NCBI GenBank assembly: GCA_950071955.1
Contig: CATMOC010000212.1
Location: 1-6,618 of the forward strand
Source: an uncultured Mesorhizobium sp.
GTDB taxonomy: Bacteria > Pseudomonadota > Alphaproteobacteria > Rhizobiales > Rhizobiaceae
Direction: 5' to 3'
DNA length: 6,618 nt
Shown piece by piece: positions 1 through 5,776 of this stretch. A program made the position numbers and the translations under genes. The first letter of the stretch is position 1; each line of letters starts with the position of its first letter. The notes under the pieces are model-generated. The model searched no databases, was not told the origin of the DNA, and saw only the letters and a list, made by a program, of their open reading frames with translations.

Positions 1-24
1 TGTTCAGCCATCATGGCATGATCG

Positions 25-672
25 TCAGGAGATGCCGCCCGCGTCGCGCAGCGCGGGTTCGAGGTCGCCGTAGCCGGTCCGGCGCTTCTCGTAGCGGAGC
101 CCGAGCATCGCGGCCGCGCTCCTGGCGACATCCTCAAGGCCGTCGTCATCGGTCTGGGCGAGGTAGACAAGCTTTTCGTAGTGCCCGAAGTAATCCTTCG
201 CCAGTTCGGGATGACGGTCGAGGCCGAGCGGCTTCATGAAGAAGGCGTCGAACTGGCGGCAGAGGAAATCGGTCATGTAGAAGGTAGTCATGTCGCCTTC
301 GCCGATCGCCTCGAAGGCGGAGAGCCCCTGATAGAAGGCGAAGCAGTGCGGTCCGGCGATGCGGGCAACGCCGTGCTTCTCGCAGACACGGTCGAGCATG
401 CCGCCCGTGCCGCAATCGGCGTAGCCCACGAAGATATTCTCCCAGCCCTCGGCGCGCGCCTTGCCGAGCGCGGCGTCCATCGCAGGAGGAATGCGGTCGG
501 GGTAATAGTGGAGTTCGGCCGGCAGGCAGGTGAGTTCCAGGTGCTTGAGTCCAAGCCTGGATTTCACCGCCAGCACCTCGCGCGCGATCATACCGCAGGC
601 AATCACCAGCACGCGCCCGGGTCCGCGCTCTTCGGCGCGCGGCATCGACTGCGTGGAACCAATCGGGTTCAT
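25..672 (-). CDS. DUF1638 domain-containing protein
   Basis: This 215-residue soluble protein belongs to the DUF1638 family, whose biochemical role is unknown to me. Family-like motifs are an ACGM turn near residues 25-28, CLPAELH at 49-55, YADCGTGG at 84-91 and GPHCF at 107-111. The Cys and His residues in them (C26, C49, H55, C87, H109, C110) could form a metal, cofactor or Fe-S site; that is inference. There is no signal peptide or membrane segment. Family members often occur beside MttB-type methyltransferases and B12-binding corrinoid proteins, and both are found here, so a role in corrinoid methyl transfer is likely. The start at 672 gives the longest frame; a second Met at residue 10 (codon beginning at 645), closer to the conserved core, is possible. 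The start lies under an EcfG-type promoter match on the other strand. Family call firm, function open. Confidence 0.88.
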   Translation of the reverse strand: MNPIGSTQSMPRAEERGPGRVLVIACGMIAREVLAVKSRLGLKHLELTCLPAELHYYPDRIPPAMDAALGKARAEGWENIFVGYADCGTGGMLDRVCEKHGVARIAGPHCFAFYQGLSAFEAIGEGDMTTFYMTDFLCRQFDAFFMKPLGLDRHPELAKDYFGHYEKLVYLAQTDDDGLEDVARSAAAMLGLRYEKRRTGYGDLEPALRDAGGIS

Positions 673-679
673 CGCCGTT
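655..679 (+). promoter_or_regulatory. EcfG-type (general stress) promoter for the entericidin-like gene
   Basis: GGAAC at 655-659 and CGTT at 676-679 are separated by exactly 16 bases. This matches the known alphaproteobacterial EcfG sigma factor consensus (GGAAC, 16-17 bases, CGTT). The -10 element ends 41 bp before the ATG at 721, which would leave a short leader of about 35 nt. The site overlaps the first codons of the opposite-strand DUF1638 gene. No other match to this pattern was noticed when scanning the window by eye. The match is seen; activity is inferred. Confidence 0.7.
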
Positions 680-720
680 TCGCGGGATAGGACTTCGACA
701 GCACGAAAGAGAACCGTCTC

Positions 721-855
721 ATGACAACCTCTCGCTACGCAGCCGTCTGCGCTCTCATCTGCGTGATGGCGCTTTCCGCCTGTGCCAACACGGTGCGGGG
801 CATCGGCCGCGACGTCAATGCTACCGCCGACGCGGTCGAAGACTCGATCGACTGA
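721..855 (+). CDS. Entericidin A/B-like small lipoprotein
   Basis: This 44-residue ORF starts at ATG 721 and ends in TGA at 853-855. It has a short N-terminus (MTTSRYAA), a hydrophobic stretch, and a lipobox ALSAC with the lipidated Cys at about residue 21. The mature peptide is about 24 residues and reads CANTVRGIGRDVNATADAVE, close to the entericidin pattern (C-NT-G-G-D). Entericidins are small cell-envelope lipoproteins; E. coli EcnA and EcnB were described as an antidote/toxin pair, EcnB being stress induced. Only one copy is present. A weak purine-rich ribosome site (AAAGAGA, about 706-712) precedes the ATG, and GAGA/TCTC around ACCG forms a small inverted repeat touching the start. The upstream EcfG-type promoter suggests stress-dependent expression. 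The toxin role is not assured in alphaproteobacteria. Confidence 0.85.
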   Translation: MTTSRYAAVCALICVMALSACANTVRGIGRDVNATADAVEDSID

Positions 856-871
856 TCACCGAGCCTACACC

Positions 872-893
872 TCCCCCGCCTTGCGGCGGGGGA
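872..893. terminator. GC-rich hairpin between convergent genes, likely bidirectional terminator
   Basis: TCCCCCGCC (872-880) and GGCGGGGGA (885-893) form a perfect 9-bp stem around a TTGC loop. It lies between the stop of the entericidin-like gene (855) and the stop of the convergent corrinoid gene (947). There is no clear T tract on either side, so it may instead be a palindromic intergenic repeat or an RNA-stabilising hairpin. Its location fits a shared terminator. Confidence 0.55.
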
Positions 894-946
894 AGGCGCC
901 CCAAGCCATCGCGGGCATCGGCTTGCCCGGAGCCTCTGAGGGTCGC

Positions 947-1642
947 TCAAGCAACCCTGACGTTATGCCTGCGCTTCATGAAATCCTTGGCAGTCTCGAC
1001 GGCGACAGCGGCGTCGCGGCAATAGGCGTCGGCACCGACGGCCTTGCCGAACTCCTCGTTGAGCGGGGCGCCGCCGACCAGAACGACGTAGTCGTCGCGG
1101 ATGCCCTTCTCCTTCATGGTGTCGATAACGACCTTCATGTAGGGCATGGTCGTGGTGAGAAGCGCCGACATGCCGAGGATGTCGGGCTGGTGCTCCTCGA
1201 TCGCCGCGAGATACTTTTCCACCGGATTGTTGATGCCGAGATCGATGACGTCGAAGCCGGCGCCCTCCATCATCATGCCGACGAGGTTCTTGCCGATGTC
1301 GTGGATGTCGCCCTTGACGGTGCCGATCACCATCTTGCCCTGCTTGGGCGCGCCGGTGGCGGCGAGCAGGGGGCGCAGGATGAACATGCCCGCCTTCATG
1401 GCATTGGCGGAGAGCAGCACCTCGGGAACGAACAGGATGCCGTCGCGAAAATCCTCGCCGACGATGCGCATGCCCTCCACCAGAGCCTCTGTCAGCACCT
1501 TGTAGGGCGCCCAGCCGCGCTCAAGCAGCAGGTTCGTGCCTTCCTCGATCTCCTCCTTCAGCCCGTCGTACAGATCGTCATGCATCTGCTGGACGAGTTC
1601 GTCGTCGGAGAGTTCGGAGAGGATGATTTCGTCGTCGGACAT
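947..1642 (-). CDS. B12-binding corrinoid protein (MtbC/MttC-like methyl carrier)
   Basis: This 231-residue cytoplasmic protein carries the corrinoid that accepts a methyl group from a substrate-specific methyltransferase. Residues about 10-95 form the helical cap domain typical of methionine-synthase-like B12-binding proteins. Residues about 100-225 are the Rossmann-type B12 domain. The base-off signature is complete: D112-x-H114-x-x-G117 in GDIHDIGKN, then S159-A-L161 after 41 residues, then G190-G191 after 28 more, the spacing of canonical corrinoid proteins. H114 should be the lower cobalt ligand. The frame stays open upstream to 1831, but the start at 1642 gives the usual family N-terminus (MSDDEIILSEL) and has a CTGGAG ribosome site about 9 nt before it. 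The gene diverges from the MttB-like methyltransferase, its probable partner. Which amine it serves cannot be told. Confidence 0.93.
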   Translation of the reverse strand: MSDDEIILSELSDDELVQQMHDDLYDGLKEEIEEGTNLLLERGWAPYKVLTEALVEGMRIVGEDFRDGILFVPEVLLSANAMKAGMFILRPLLAATGAPKQGKMVIGTVKGDIHDIGKNLVGMMMEGAGFDVIDLGINNPVEKYLAAIEEHQPDILGMSALLTTTMPYMKVVIDTMKEKGIRDDYVVLVGGAPLNEEFGKAVGADAYCRDAAVAVETAKDFMKRRHNVRVA

Positions 1643-1897
1643 CGGGCTGCTCCAGAGGAAGCGTTCGACAAGGAGGGATTGTCCCCTACCTAACGGCCAA
1701 TGTGTATTCGGCAAGGGCAGGCGCGGCATAGCCGGTTTGCGACGTCCTAAGCGACGAAAGCGACCGGAAAACAACGCGTTTCCGTGTCGATTTTGCGACA
1801 AGTCTTGGCGTTTGCGGGACGGTTCGGACAAGGTCGATGGCTACGATCCGGCACGGTGGCCGACATGGGCGCGTGACCCGTTTTCAGGATAGGTTCA
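1643..1897. promoter_or_regulatory. Divergent control region between corrinoid protein and methyltransferase genes
   Basis: This 255-bp gap must hold the promoters of both divergent genes. For the minus-strand gene, TTGCCG (1714 to 1709) and TAGGTA (1692 to 1687) with a 16-bp spacer form a weak sigma-70-like pair. GACAA-N7-TTGTC at 1667-1683 overlaps the start point they would predict. TTTGCGAC occurs at 1736-1743 and again at 1792-1799, and two further GCGAC copies lie at 1751 and 1760. No convincing -35/-10 pair was found for the plus-strand gene. I looked for the conserved B12-box of cobalamin riboswitches and for a SAM-II-like element and saw neither. Confidence 0.5.
1785..1800. promoter_or_regulatory. 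Perfect inverted repeat, candidate operator
   Basis: TGTCG and CGACA flank ATTTTG, giving a 5-bp perfect dyad with a 6-bp spacer. Its centre is about 105 bp before the methyltransferase start and 150 bp before the corrinoid gene start. Its AT-rich centre stands out in GC-rich surroundings. It could bind a dimeric regulator that controls both divergent genes. No regulator gene is in the window, so the assignment is inference. Confidence 0.4.
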
Positions 1898-3472
1898 ATG
1901 GACGACAATCTGGCAGCCGAACAACAGGCCGGCGCGGGCCGGCGTGCGCGCGGCGACCGCGGCGGCGCATCGGCCCGCCGTGCCGCCCGCTCGGGAGGCG
2001 GTCCCGGCATCCAGCAGTCCTATATCGACCGCAAGATCAAGGTCTACGAGGTGCTGGACGAGGAGGGGCTCGCCCTGATCGAGGGGAACGCCGACCTGAT
2101 CCTCGAGGAGATCGGTATCGAGTTCCGCGACGACGCCGAAGCGCTCGCGATGTGGCGCGAGGCCGGGGCCGACGTCAGGGGAGAGCGGGTGCACTTTCCG
2201 AAGGGGCTGTGCCGCTCGCTGCTGAAGAGCGCGCCGCCGGTCTTCACCCAGCACGCCCGCAATCCCGCAAGGTCCGTGCAGATCGGCGGCAACGCCACCG
2301 TGTTCGCCCCCGTCTACGGACCGCCCTTCGTGCGCGACCTCGACGGCCACCGCCGCTATGCCACCATCGAGGATTTCCGCAACTTCGTGAAGCTCGCCTA
2401 CATGGCGCCGTCGATCCATCATTCGGGCGGCACGGTGTGCGAGCCGGTCGACGTGCCGGTCAACAAGCGTCACCTCGACATGGTGCACGCGCACATGACC
2501 CTGTCGGACAAGCCCTTCATGGGATCAGTCACCGCGCCGGAGCGGGCGCAGGACACGGTGGACATGGCGAAGATCCTGTTCGGCGAGAAGTTCGTCGAGG
2601 AGAACACTGTCGTCATCAACCTGATCAATGCCAATTCGCCGATGGTCTTCGACGAGACCATGCTCGGAGCTGCCAAGGTCTACGCCCGCAACAACCAGGC
2701 CACGATCATCACGCCGTTCATCCTGGCCGGCGCCATGAGCCCGGTGACGGTGGCCGGCACGCTGACGCAGGTACTGGCCGAGGTGCTGGCGGGCGCCGCC
2801 TTCACCCAGCTCGTGCGTCCCGGGGCGCCGGTGCTCTTCGGCACCTTCGCCTCCTCGATCTCCATGCAGTCCGGCGCGCCGACCTTCGGGACGCCGGAAC
2901 CGACGCTGGTCTCCTACGGCGCGGGCCAGCTCGCCCGCCGGCTCGGCCTGCCGTTCCGCACGGGCGGCTCGCTCTGCGCCTCCAAGATTCCCGATGCACA
3001 GGCCGCCTACGAGAGCGCCAACACGCTGAACTCGACGATGCTGGCCGGCACCAACTTCGTGCTCCACTCCGCCGGCTGGCTCGAGGGGGGGCTCGCCTCC
3101 TGCTACGAGAAGTTCATGATGGACATCGACCAGCTCGGCATGCAACAAAAACTCGCCCAGGGCGTCGACCTGTCCGAGAACGGCCAGGCGCTGGACGCCA
3201 TCCGGGAGGTGGGACCGGGTAGCCACTATCTCGGCTGCTCGCACACCCAGGCGAATTTCCAGTCGGCCTTCTATCGCTCTTCCATCGCCGACAACAATTC
3301 CTACGAGCAGTGGCAGGCGGAAGGCGAGAAGCGCGCCGAGAACCGCGCCAACGAACTCGCGCGCCGCTGGCTGGAGAGCTACGAGGCGCCGGCGCTCGAC
3401 GAGGGGATCGCCGATGGGCTGAAGGACTTCATCGCCAGGAAGAAGGAGTCCATGCCCGACGCCTTCACTTGA
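1898..3472 (+). CDS. MttB/MtgB-like trimethylamine methyltransferase family protein, non-pyrrolysine
   Basis: This 524-residue protein belongs to the MttB superfamily (COG5598). Members demethylate trimethylamine or, in pyrrolysine-free forms such as MtgB, quaternary amines such as glycine betaine, passing the methyl to a corrinoid protein. After a disordered Arg/Gly/Ala-rich leader (about 14-37) comes the TIM-barrel enzyme (about 45-515). Family-like stretches are PVYGPPFVRDLDG (138-150), NANSPMVFD (244-252), SMQSGAPTFGTPE (322-334), GSLCASKIPDAQAAYES (357-373), NFVLHSAGWLEGGL (386-399) and GSHYLGCSHTQANF (441-454). No in-frame TAG exists and the gene ends in TGA, so no pyrrolysine is encoded. 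The start at 1898 is weakly supported by GGATAGG just upstream. The divergent corrinoid gene is the probable methyl acceptor. The substrate is unknown: glycine betaine, proline betaine, carnitine or another methylated amine are options. Confidence 0.93.
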   Translation: MDDNLAAEQQAGAGRRARGDRGGASARRAARSGGGPGIQQSYIDRKIKVYEVLDEEGLALIEGNADLILEEIGIEFRDDAEALAMWREAGADVRGERVHFPKGLCRSLLKSAPPVFTQHARNPARSVQIGGNATVFAPVYGPPFVRDLDGHRRYATIEDFRNFVKLAYMAPSIHHSGGTVCEPVDVPVNKRHLDMVHAHMTLSDKPFMGSVTAPERAQDTVDMAKILFGEKFVEENTVVINLINANSPMVFDETMLGAAKVYARNNQATIITPFILAGAMSPVTVAGTLTQVLAEVLAGAAFTQLVRPGAPVLFGTFASSISMQSGAPTFGTPEPTLVSYGAGQLARRLGLPFRTGGSLCASKIPDAQAAYESANTLNSTMLAGTNFVLHSAGWLEGGLASCYEKFMMDIDQLGMQQKLAQGVDLSENGQALDAIREVGPGSHYLGCSHTQANFQSAFYRSSIADNNSYEQWQAEGEKRAENRANELARRWLESYEAPALDEGIADGLKDFIARKKESMPDAFT

Positions 3473-3716
3473 AAGGAGCCCGAGACAGGCCGGGCTAAAG
3501 TGGCCGACATCATCCACAAGGAAGTCTGGAGAAGCGCCTTCTCCGGAGAGCCGAAACGGCGCTGACGCCAAAGCCGTCCCGCGCCCGCGGATGCTCCGCC
3601 AGCCGCAACTTTACATATCTTTACGTTTGGCAGCGGACTGCCCTTGTCCTGGATCAAGGACCGGCGTCCATTCAATGCAACATTCGGGCATCGCCATCTT
3701 CTGTTGGAGAAGCCCC
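3473..3716. other. Intergenic gap with small hairpins, no gene seen
   Basis: This 244-bp gap lies between the methyltransferase and the cytochrome gene. It holds AGCCCG/CGGGCT (3477-3482 and 3491-3496, 8-nt loop) right after the stop, the hairpin at 3528-3544, GCCG-AAA-CGGC (3550-3560), and GGCAG-CGGA-CTGCC (3629-3642). None is followed by a T tract. The AT-richer stretch TTTACATATCTTTACG (about 3610-3625) could hold the cytochrome promoter, but no consensus pair is clear. A 21-codon GTG frame at 3500-3565 has no ribosome site and is not called. Confidence 0.5.
3528..3544. terminator. Hairpin downstream of the methyltransferase gene, possible terminator
   Basis: GGAGAAG and CTTCTCC form a perfect 7-bp stem with a CGC loop, 55 bp after the methyltransferase stop. 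There is no following T run, so intrinsic termination is uncertain. Rho-dependent ending or transcript 3'-end protection is equally possible. Confidence 0.35.
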
Positions 3717-4232
3717 ATGTCCGTCGCCCGTCCCGCAGGGTATACGACCGCCCAGATCATCCTCCATTGGGTCATAGCGGCCCTCTTCGTTTTCCAACTC
3801 GTCTTCGGGGAGGACATCGTCTCGGCCTACCGCGCCTATCGCCAGGGCGCGACGCCCACGGACGCGGCCATTTTCGACGCGAACATCCATGTCTATATCG
3901 GGCTGACCGTGCTGGTCCTCGCGGCGATCCGGCTCATTCTGCGTTTCCGCTACGGCGCGCCACCCGCGCCCGCCGGCGAAAGCAATGTCCAGAAGGCGAT
4001 CGCGCATACAGCGCATGCTGTACTCTACCTTGCGATCTTCGGCATGCCGATCAGCGGAGCGATCGCGTGGTTCGGCGGAATTCCCGAAGCGGGCGAGGTT
4101 CACGAGCTTGCCAAGCCGATCCTTATCGCGGTGGTCGCCATCCATGCCGCTGGAGCGCTGTGGCAGCATTTCGTCGCGAAGACCGATGTGCTGACGCGCA
4201 TGGTGAAGCCGAGGAGCGACGCCCGCGCCTGA
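3717..4232 (+). CDS. Cytochrome b561 family membrane protein
   Basis: This 171-residue, four-helix integral membrane di-heme cytochrome of the bacterial b561 (CybB-like) family probably passes electrons between the quinone pool and a periplasmic or membrane partner. Helices lie at about 12-31, 57-76, 98-119 and 132-152. Heme-ligand candidates are H17 (LHWVI), H58 (NIHVYIG), and H143 with H151 in the last helix (IHAAGALWQHF); H97 and H100 lie at the start of helix 3 before the conserved-looking GMPISG. Length is normal for the family. The frame opens upstream to 3591, but ATG 3717 has GGAGA at 3706-3710, and the protein from there begins as expected for the family. It is followed 81 bp later by the hydrolase gene on the same strand. 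The redox partner is unknown. Confidence 0.9.
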   Translation: MSVARPAGYTTAQIILHWVIAALFVFQLVFGEDIVSAYRAYRQGATPTDAAIFDANIHVYIGLTVLVLAAIRLILRFRYGAPPAPAGESNVQKAIAHTAHAVLYLAIFGMPISGAIAWFGGIPEAGEVHELAKPILIAVVAIHAAGALWQHFVAKTDVLTRMVKPRSDARA

Positions 4233-4313
4233 AATCGGCTTCGGCCAACGGAGCGCCCTTGAACCTTCGGGCGGCGGAATGCGAAAAGGCGGTGCAACCG
4301 GAAGGAGCCCGCC

Positions 4314-5045
4314 TTGACCAAGCGCATGATCAAGATCCAAACCGCCGACGGCACATGCCGGGCCGGCCTGTTCACGCCGAACGGTGAGGCGAAAGCCGCC
4401 GTCATCCTCTACATGGACATTTTCGGGCTTCGCCCGGCGCTGGACGAGATGGCGGGACGGCTGGTCGCGGCGGGATATGCCGTGCTCGTGCCCGACCTGT
4501 TCTACCGGTTCGCGGACAAGCCCGAATTCGACACCAAAGCGTTTGCCGACGACGACAAGAAGGCGCAGCTCTTCGGCATGATGCGCGAGACGACGCAGGC
4601 CAAAACCATTGCCGATACCGGCGCCTTCCTCGACGCGCTGTCGGCGGAGGGATTTTCCGGCCCGGCAGGCGTCACGGGCTACTGCATGGGCGGGGCGCGC
4701 GCGCTGAACGCCGCCGGGGCCTATCCCGATCGCATCGCCGCCGCGGCCAGCTTCCATGGCGGCAACCTCGCGACGGACGCCGAGGACAGCCCGCACCGGC
4801 GCGCTACCGACATGAAGGGCCGTATCTATGTCGGTGCGGCCGGCGTCGACGGCTCCTTTCCGCCCGAGCAGGCGGGGCTTCTGGAGCGGACGCTGCGCGA
4901 GGCGGAGGTCGACCACGTCATCGAGAACTATGTCGGCATGAAGCATGGCTGGTGCGTGCCCGACCATTCCGTGTTCGACGCGGCCGGCGCGGAGCGTCAC
5001 TGGAAGCGGCTGATCATGCTGCTCGACGAGACGCTGGCGGCCTGA
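4314..5045 (+). CDS. Dienelactone hydrolase family protein
   Basis: This 243-residue alpha/beta hydrolase is of the dienelactone hydrolase type. The catalytic triad is intact: the Cys nucleophile in GYCMGG (C124), Asp in AGVDGSFPPE (D179) and His in MKHGWC (H211), with spacing close to that of classical dienelactone hydrolase. The early YMDIFGLRP (33-41) supplies the oxyanion-side loop region. No signal peptide is seen, so it should be cytoplasmic. The start is a TTG at 4314, chosen because AGGAG (4303-4307) lies 6 nt before it; an ATG at 4326 would be 18 nt away. It lies 28 bp before the Fe-S protein gene and is probably cotranscribed with it. Many family members are not chlorocatechol enzymes, and no other aromatic-degradation gene is nearby, so the substrate is unknown. 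Confidence 0.92.
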   Translation: MTKRMIKIQTADGTCRAGLFTPNGEAKAAVILYMDIFGLRPALDEMAGRLVAAGYAVLVPDLFYRFADKPEFDTKAFADDDKKAQLFGMMRETTQAKTIADTGAFLDALSAEGFSGPAGVTGYCMGGARALNAAGAYPDRIAAAASFHGGNLATDAEDSPHRRATDMKGRIYVGAAGVDGSFPPEQAGLLERTLREAEVDHVIENYVGMKHGWCVPDHSVFDAAGAERHWKRLIMLLDETLAA

Positions 5046-5073
5046 CCGGCGCGAAGCGGGGGGCCGTAAGGGG

Positions 5074-5772
5074 ATGGCCGCGATCGATCCCGCCGCTCTG
5101 GCCGCAGCGCTCGACGTTCACGGGCTGATCGCGCGCGGTTGCGTCGACCTCGATCCCGCGGAAGCCCCCGTCGGGATCGATGGCCGTCCGGCGGCATGCG
5201 TGCTGCTCGTCGGGCATGCCGGCGGAGCGGTCTGGCCGCATTTCTCGCGCTGGCGAGGGGTACGGCCTTCGTCGCTCGCAAATCCACTCGATGCGTGGTC
5301 GCGCGAGGTTCTAGATGGTGTGGCGGGGCAGTTCGGGGCGAAAGCCGTCTTTCCGTCCGACCGGCCCTACCTGCCGTTCCAGCAATGGGCGATGCGGGCG
5401 GAAGGGCTCAAGCCCTCGCCTCTCGGCATCCTCATGCATCCCGAGTACGGGCTCTGGCACGCCTACCGGGGTGCACTGCTGTTTGGCGAGCCACTCGCGG
5501 CGGTCTTCGCCATCCACGATGATGGGGCGAGGGCGCCTGTTCACCTCTGCGACGCCTGCGCGGCAAAGCCGTGCCTCAAAGCCTGTCCGGTCGCCGCCCA
5601 TTCGATCGAGAGTTTCGACTGCGCCGGATGCGTCGATCATGTCCGGTCGCCGGGCGGTGGTGACTGCCGGTCGTTCGGGTGCCTCGACCGGAACGCCTGT
5701 CCCTTCGGCGCGCAGCACCGCTATTCAGCCGAACAGCAGGCGTTCCACATGGCGGCTTTCGCCGGGTTGTGA
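5074..5772 (+). CDS. Putative CblC/QueG-like redox protein with C-terminal Fe-S domain
   Basis: This 232-residue protein has two parts. Residues about 157-212 are Cys-rich: C159-x2-C162-x4-C167-x3-C171-P, then C183-x2-C186, C198, C203 and C209-P, suggesting one or two [4Fe-4S] clusters, though the first spacing departs from the usual CxxCxxC. The N-terminal part (about 1-150) is not a ferredoxin. Its NPLDAW (70-75) and GILMHPEYGLWHAYRGALL (118-136) resemble, from memory, the region of human MMACHC (CblC) around its HPRFGGWFAIRG segment and the cobalamin-binding half of QueG and reductive dehalogenases. A cobalamin or flavin site is therefore plausible but unproven. Annotation pipelines would probably call it ferredoxin. 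The start at 5074 has AAGGGG immediately before it, unusually close. It follows the hydrolase by 28 bp and ends 4 bp from the convergent TPR gene. Confidence 0.7.
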   Translation: MAAIDPAALAAALDVHGLIARGCVDLDPAEAPVGIDGRPAACVLLVGHAGGAVWPHFSRWRGVRPSSLANPLDAWSREVLDGVAGQFGAKAVFPSDRPYLPFQQWAMRAEGLKPSPLGILMHPEYGLWHAYRGALLFGEPLAAVFAIHDDGARAPVHLCDACAAKPCLKACPVAAHSIESFDCAGCVDHVRSPGGGDCRSFGCLDRNACPFGAQHRYSAEQQAFHMAAFAGL

Positions 5773-5776
5773 AGCG

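Noticed and set aside
1..14. Start of a further minus-strand gene (ATG at 14 to 12, reading MMAE)
   Set aside because: Only four complete codons are visible and no clear ribosome site precedes them; a downstream partner gene is plausible but not supportable.
1643..1831. Longer N-terminus for the corrinoid protein
   Set aside because: The frame is open, but the added residues do not resemble the family, while 1642 has a good ribosome site and the usual N-terminus.
1643..1897. Cobalamin or SAM riboswitch upstream of the corrinoid or methyltransferase gene
   Set aside because: No B12-box-like or SAM-II-like core was seen on either strand.
1837..3222. 461-codon plus-strand frame overlapping the methyltransferase
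   Set aside because: It is an alternative frame of the methyltransferase region, extremely Arg-rich, with no family resemblance.
1898..3472. Pyrrolysine-encoding mttB
   Set aside because: No in-frame TAG occurs and the frame is complete, so this is a pyrrolysine-free member of the superfamily.
3500..3565. 21-codon GTG frame after the methyltransferase
   Set aside because: It has no ribosome site and no recognisable sequence, and it overlaps a hairpin.
2525..3571. 348-codon minus-strand open frame antisense to the methyltransferase
   Set aside because: It lies within a gene whose protein clearly matches the MttB family; its own translation is Arg/Gly/Ala-rich with no recognisable domain, a common GC-rich shadow.
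3672..5000. 442-codon minus-strand open frame across the cytochrome and hydrolase genes
   Set aside because: It runs antisense to two well-supported genes and the gap between them, with no recognisable motif.
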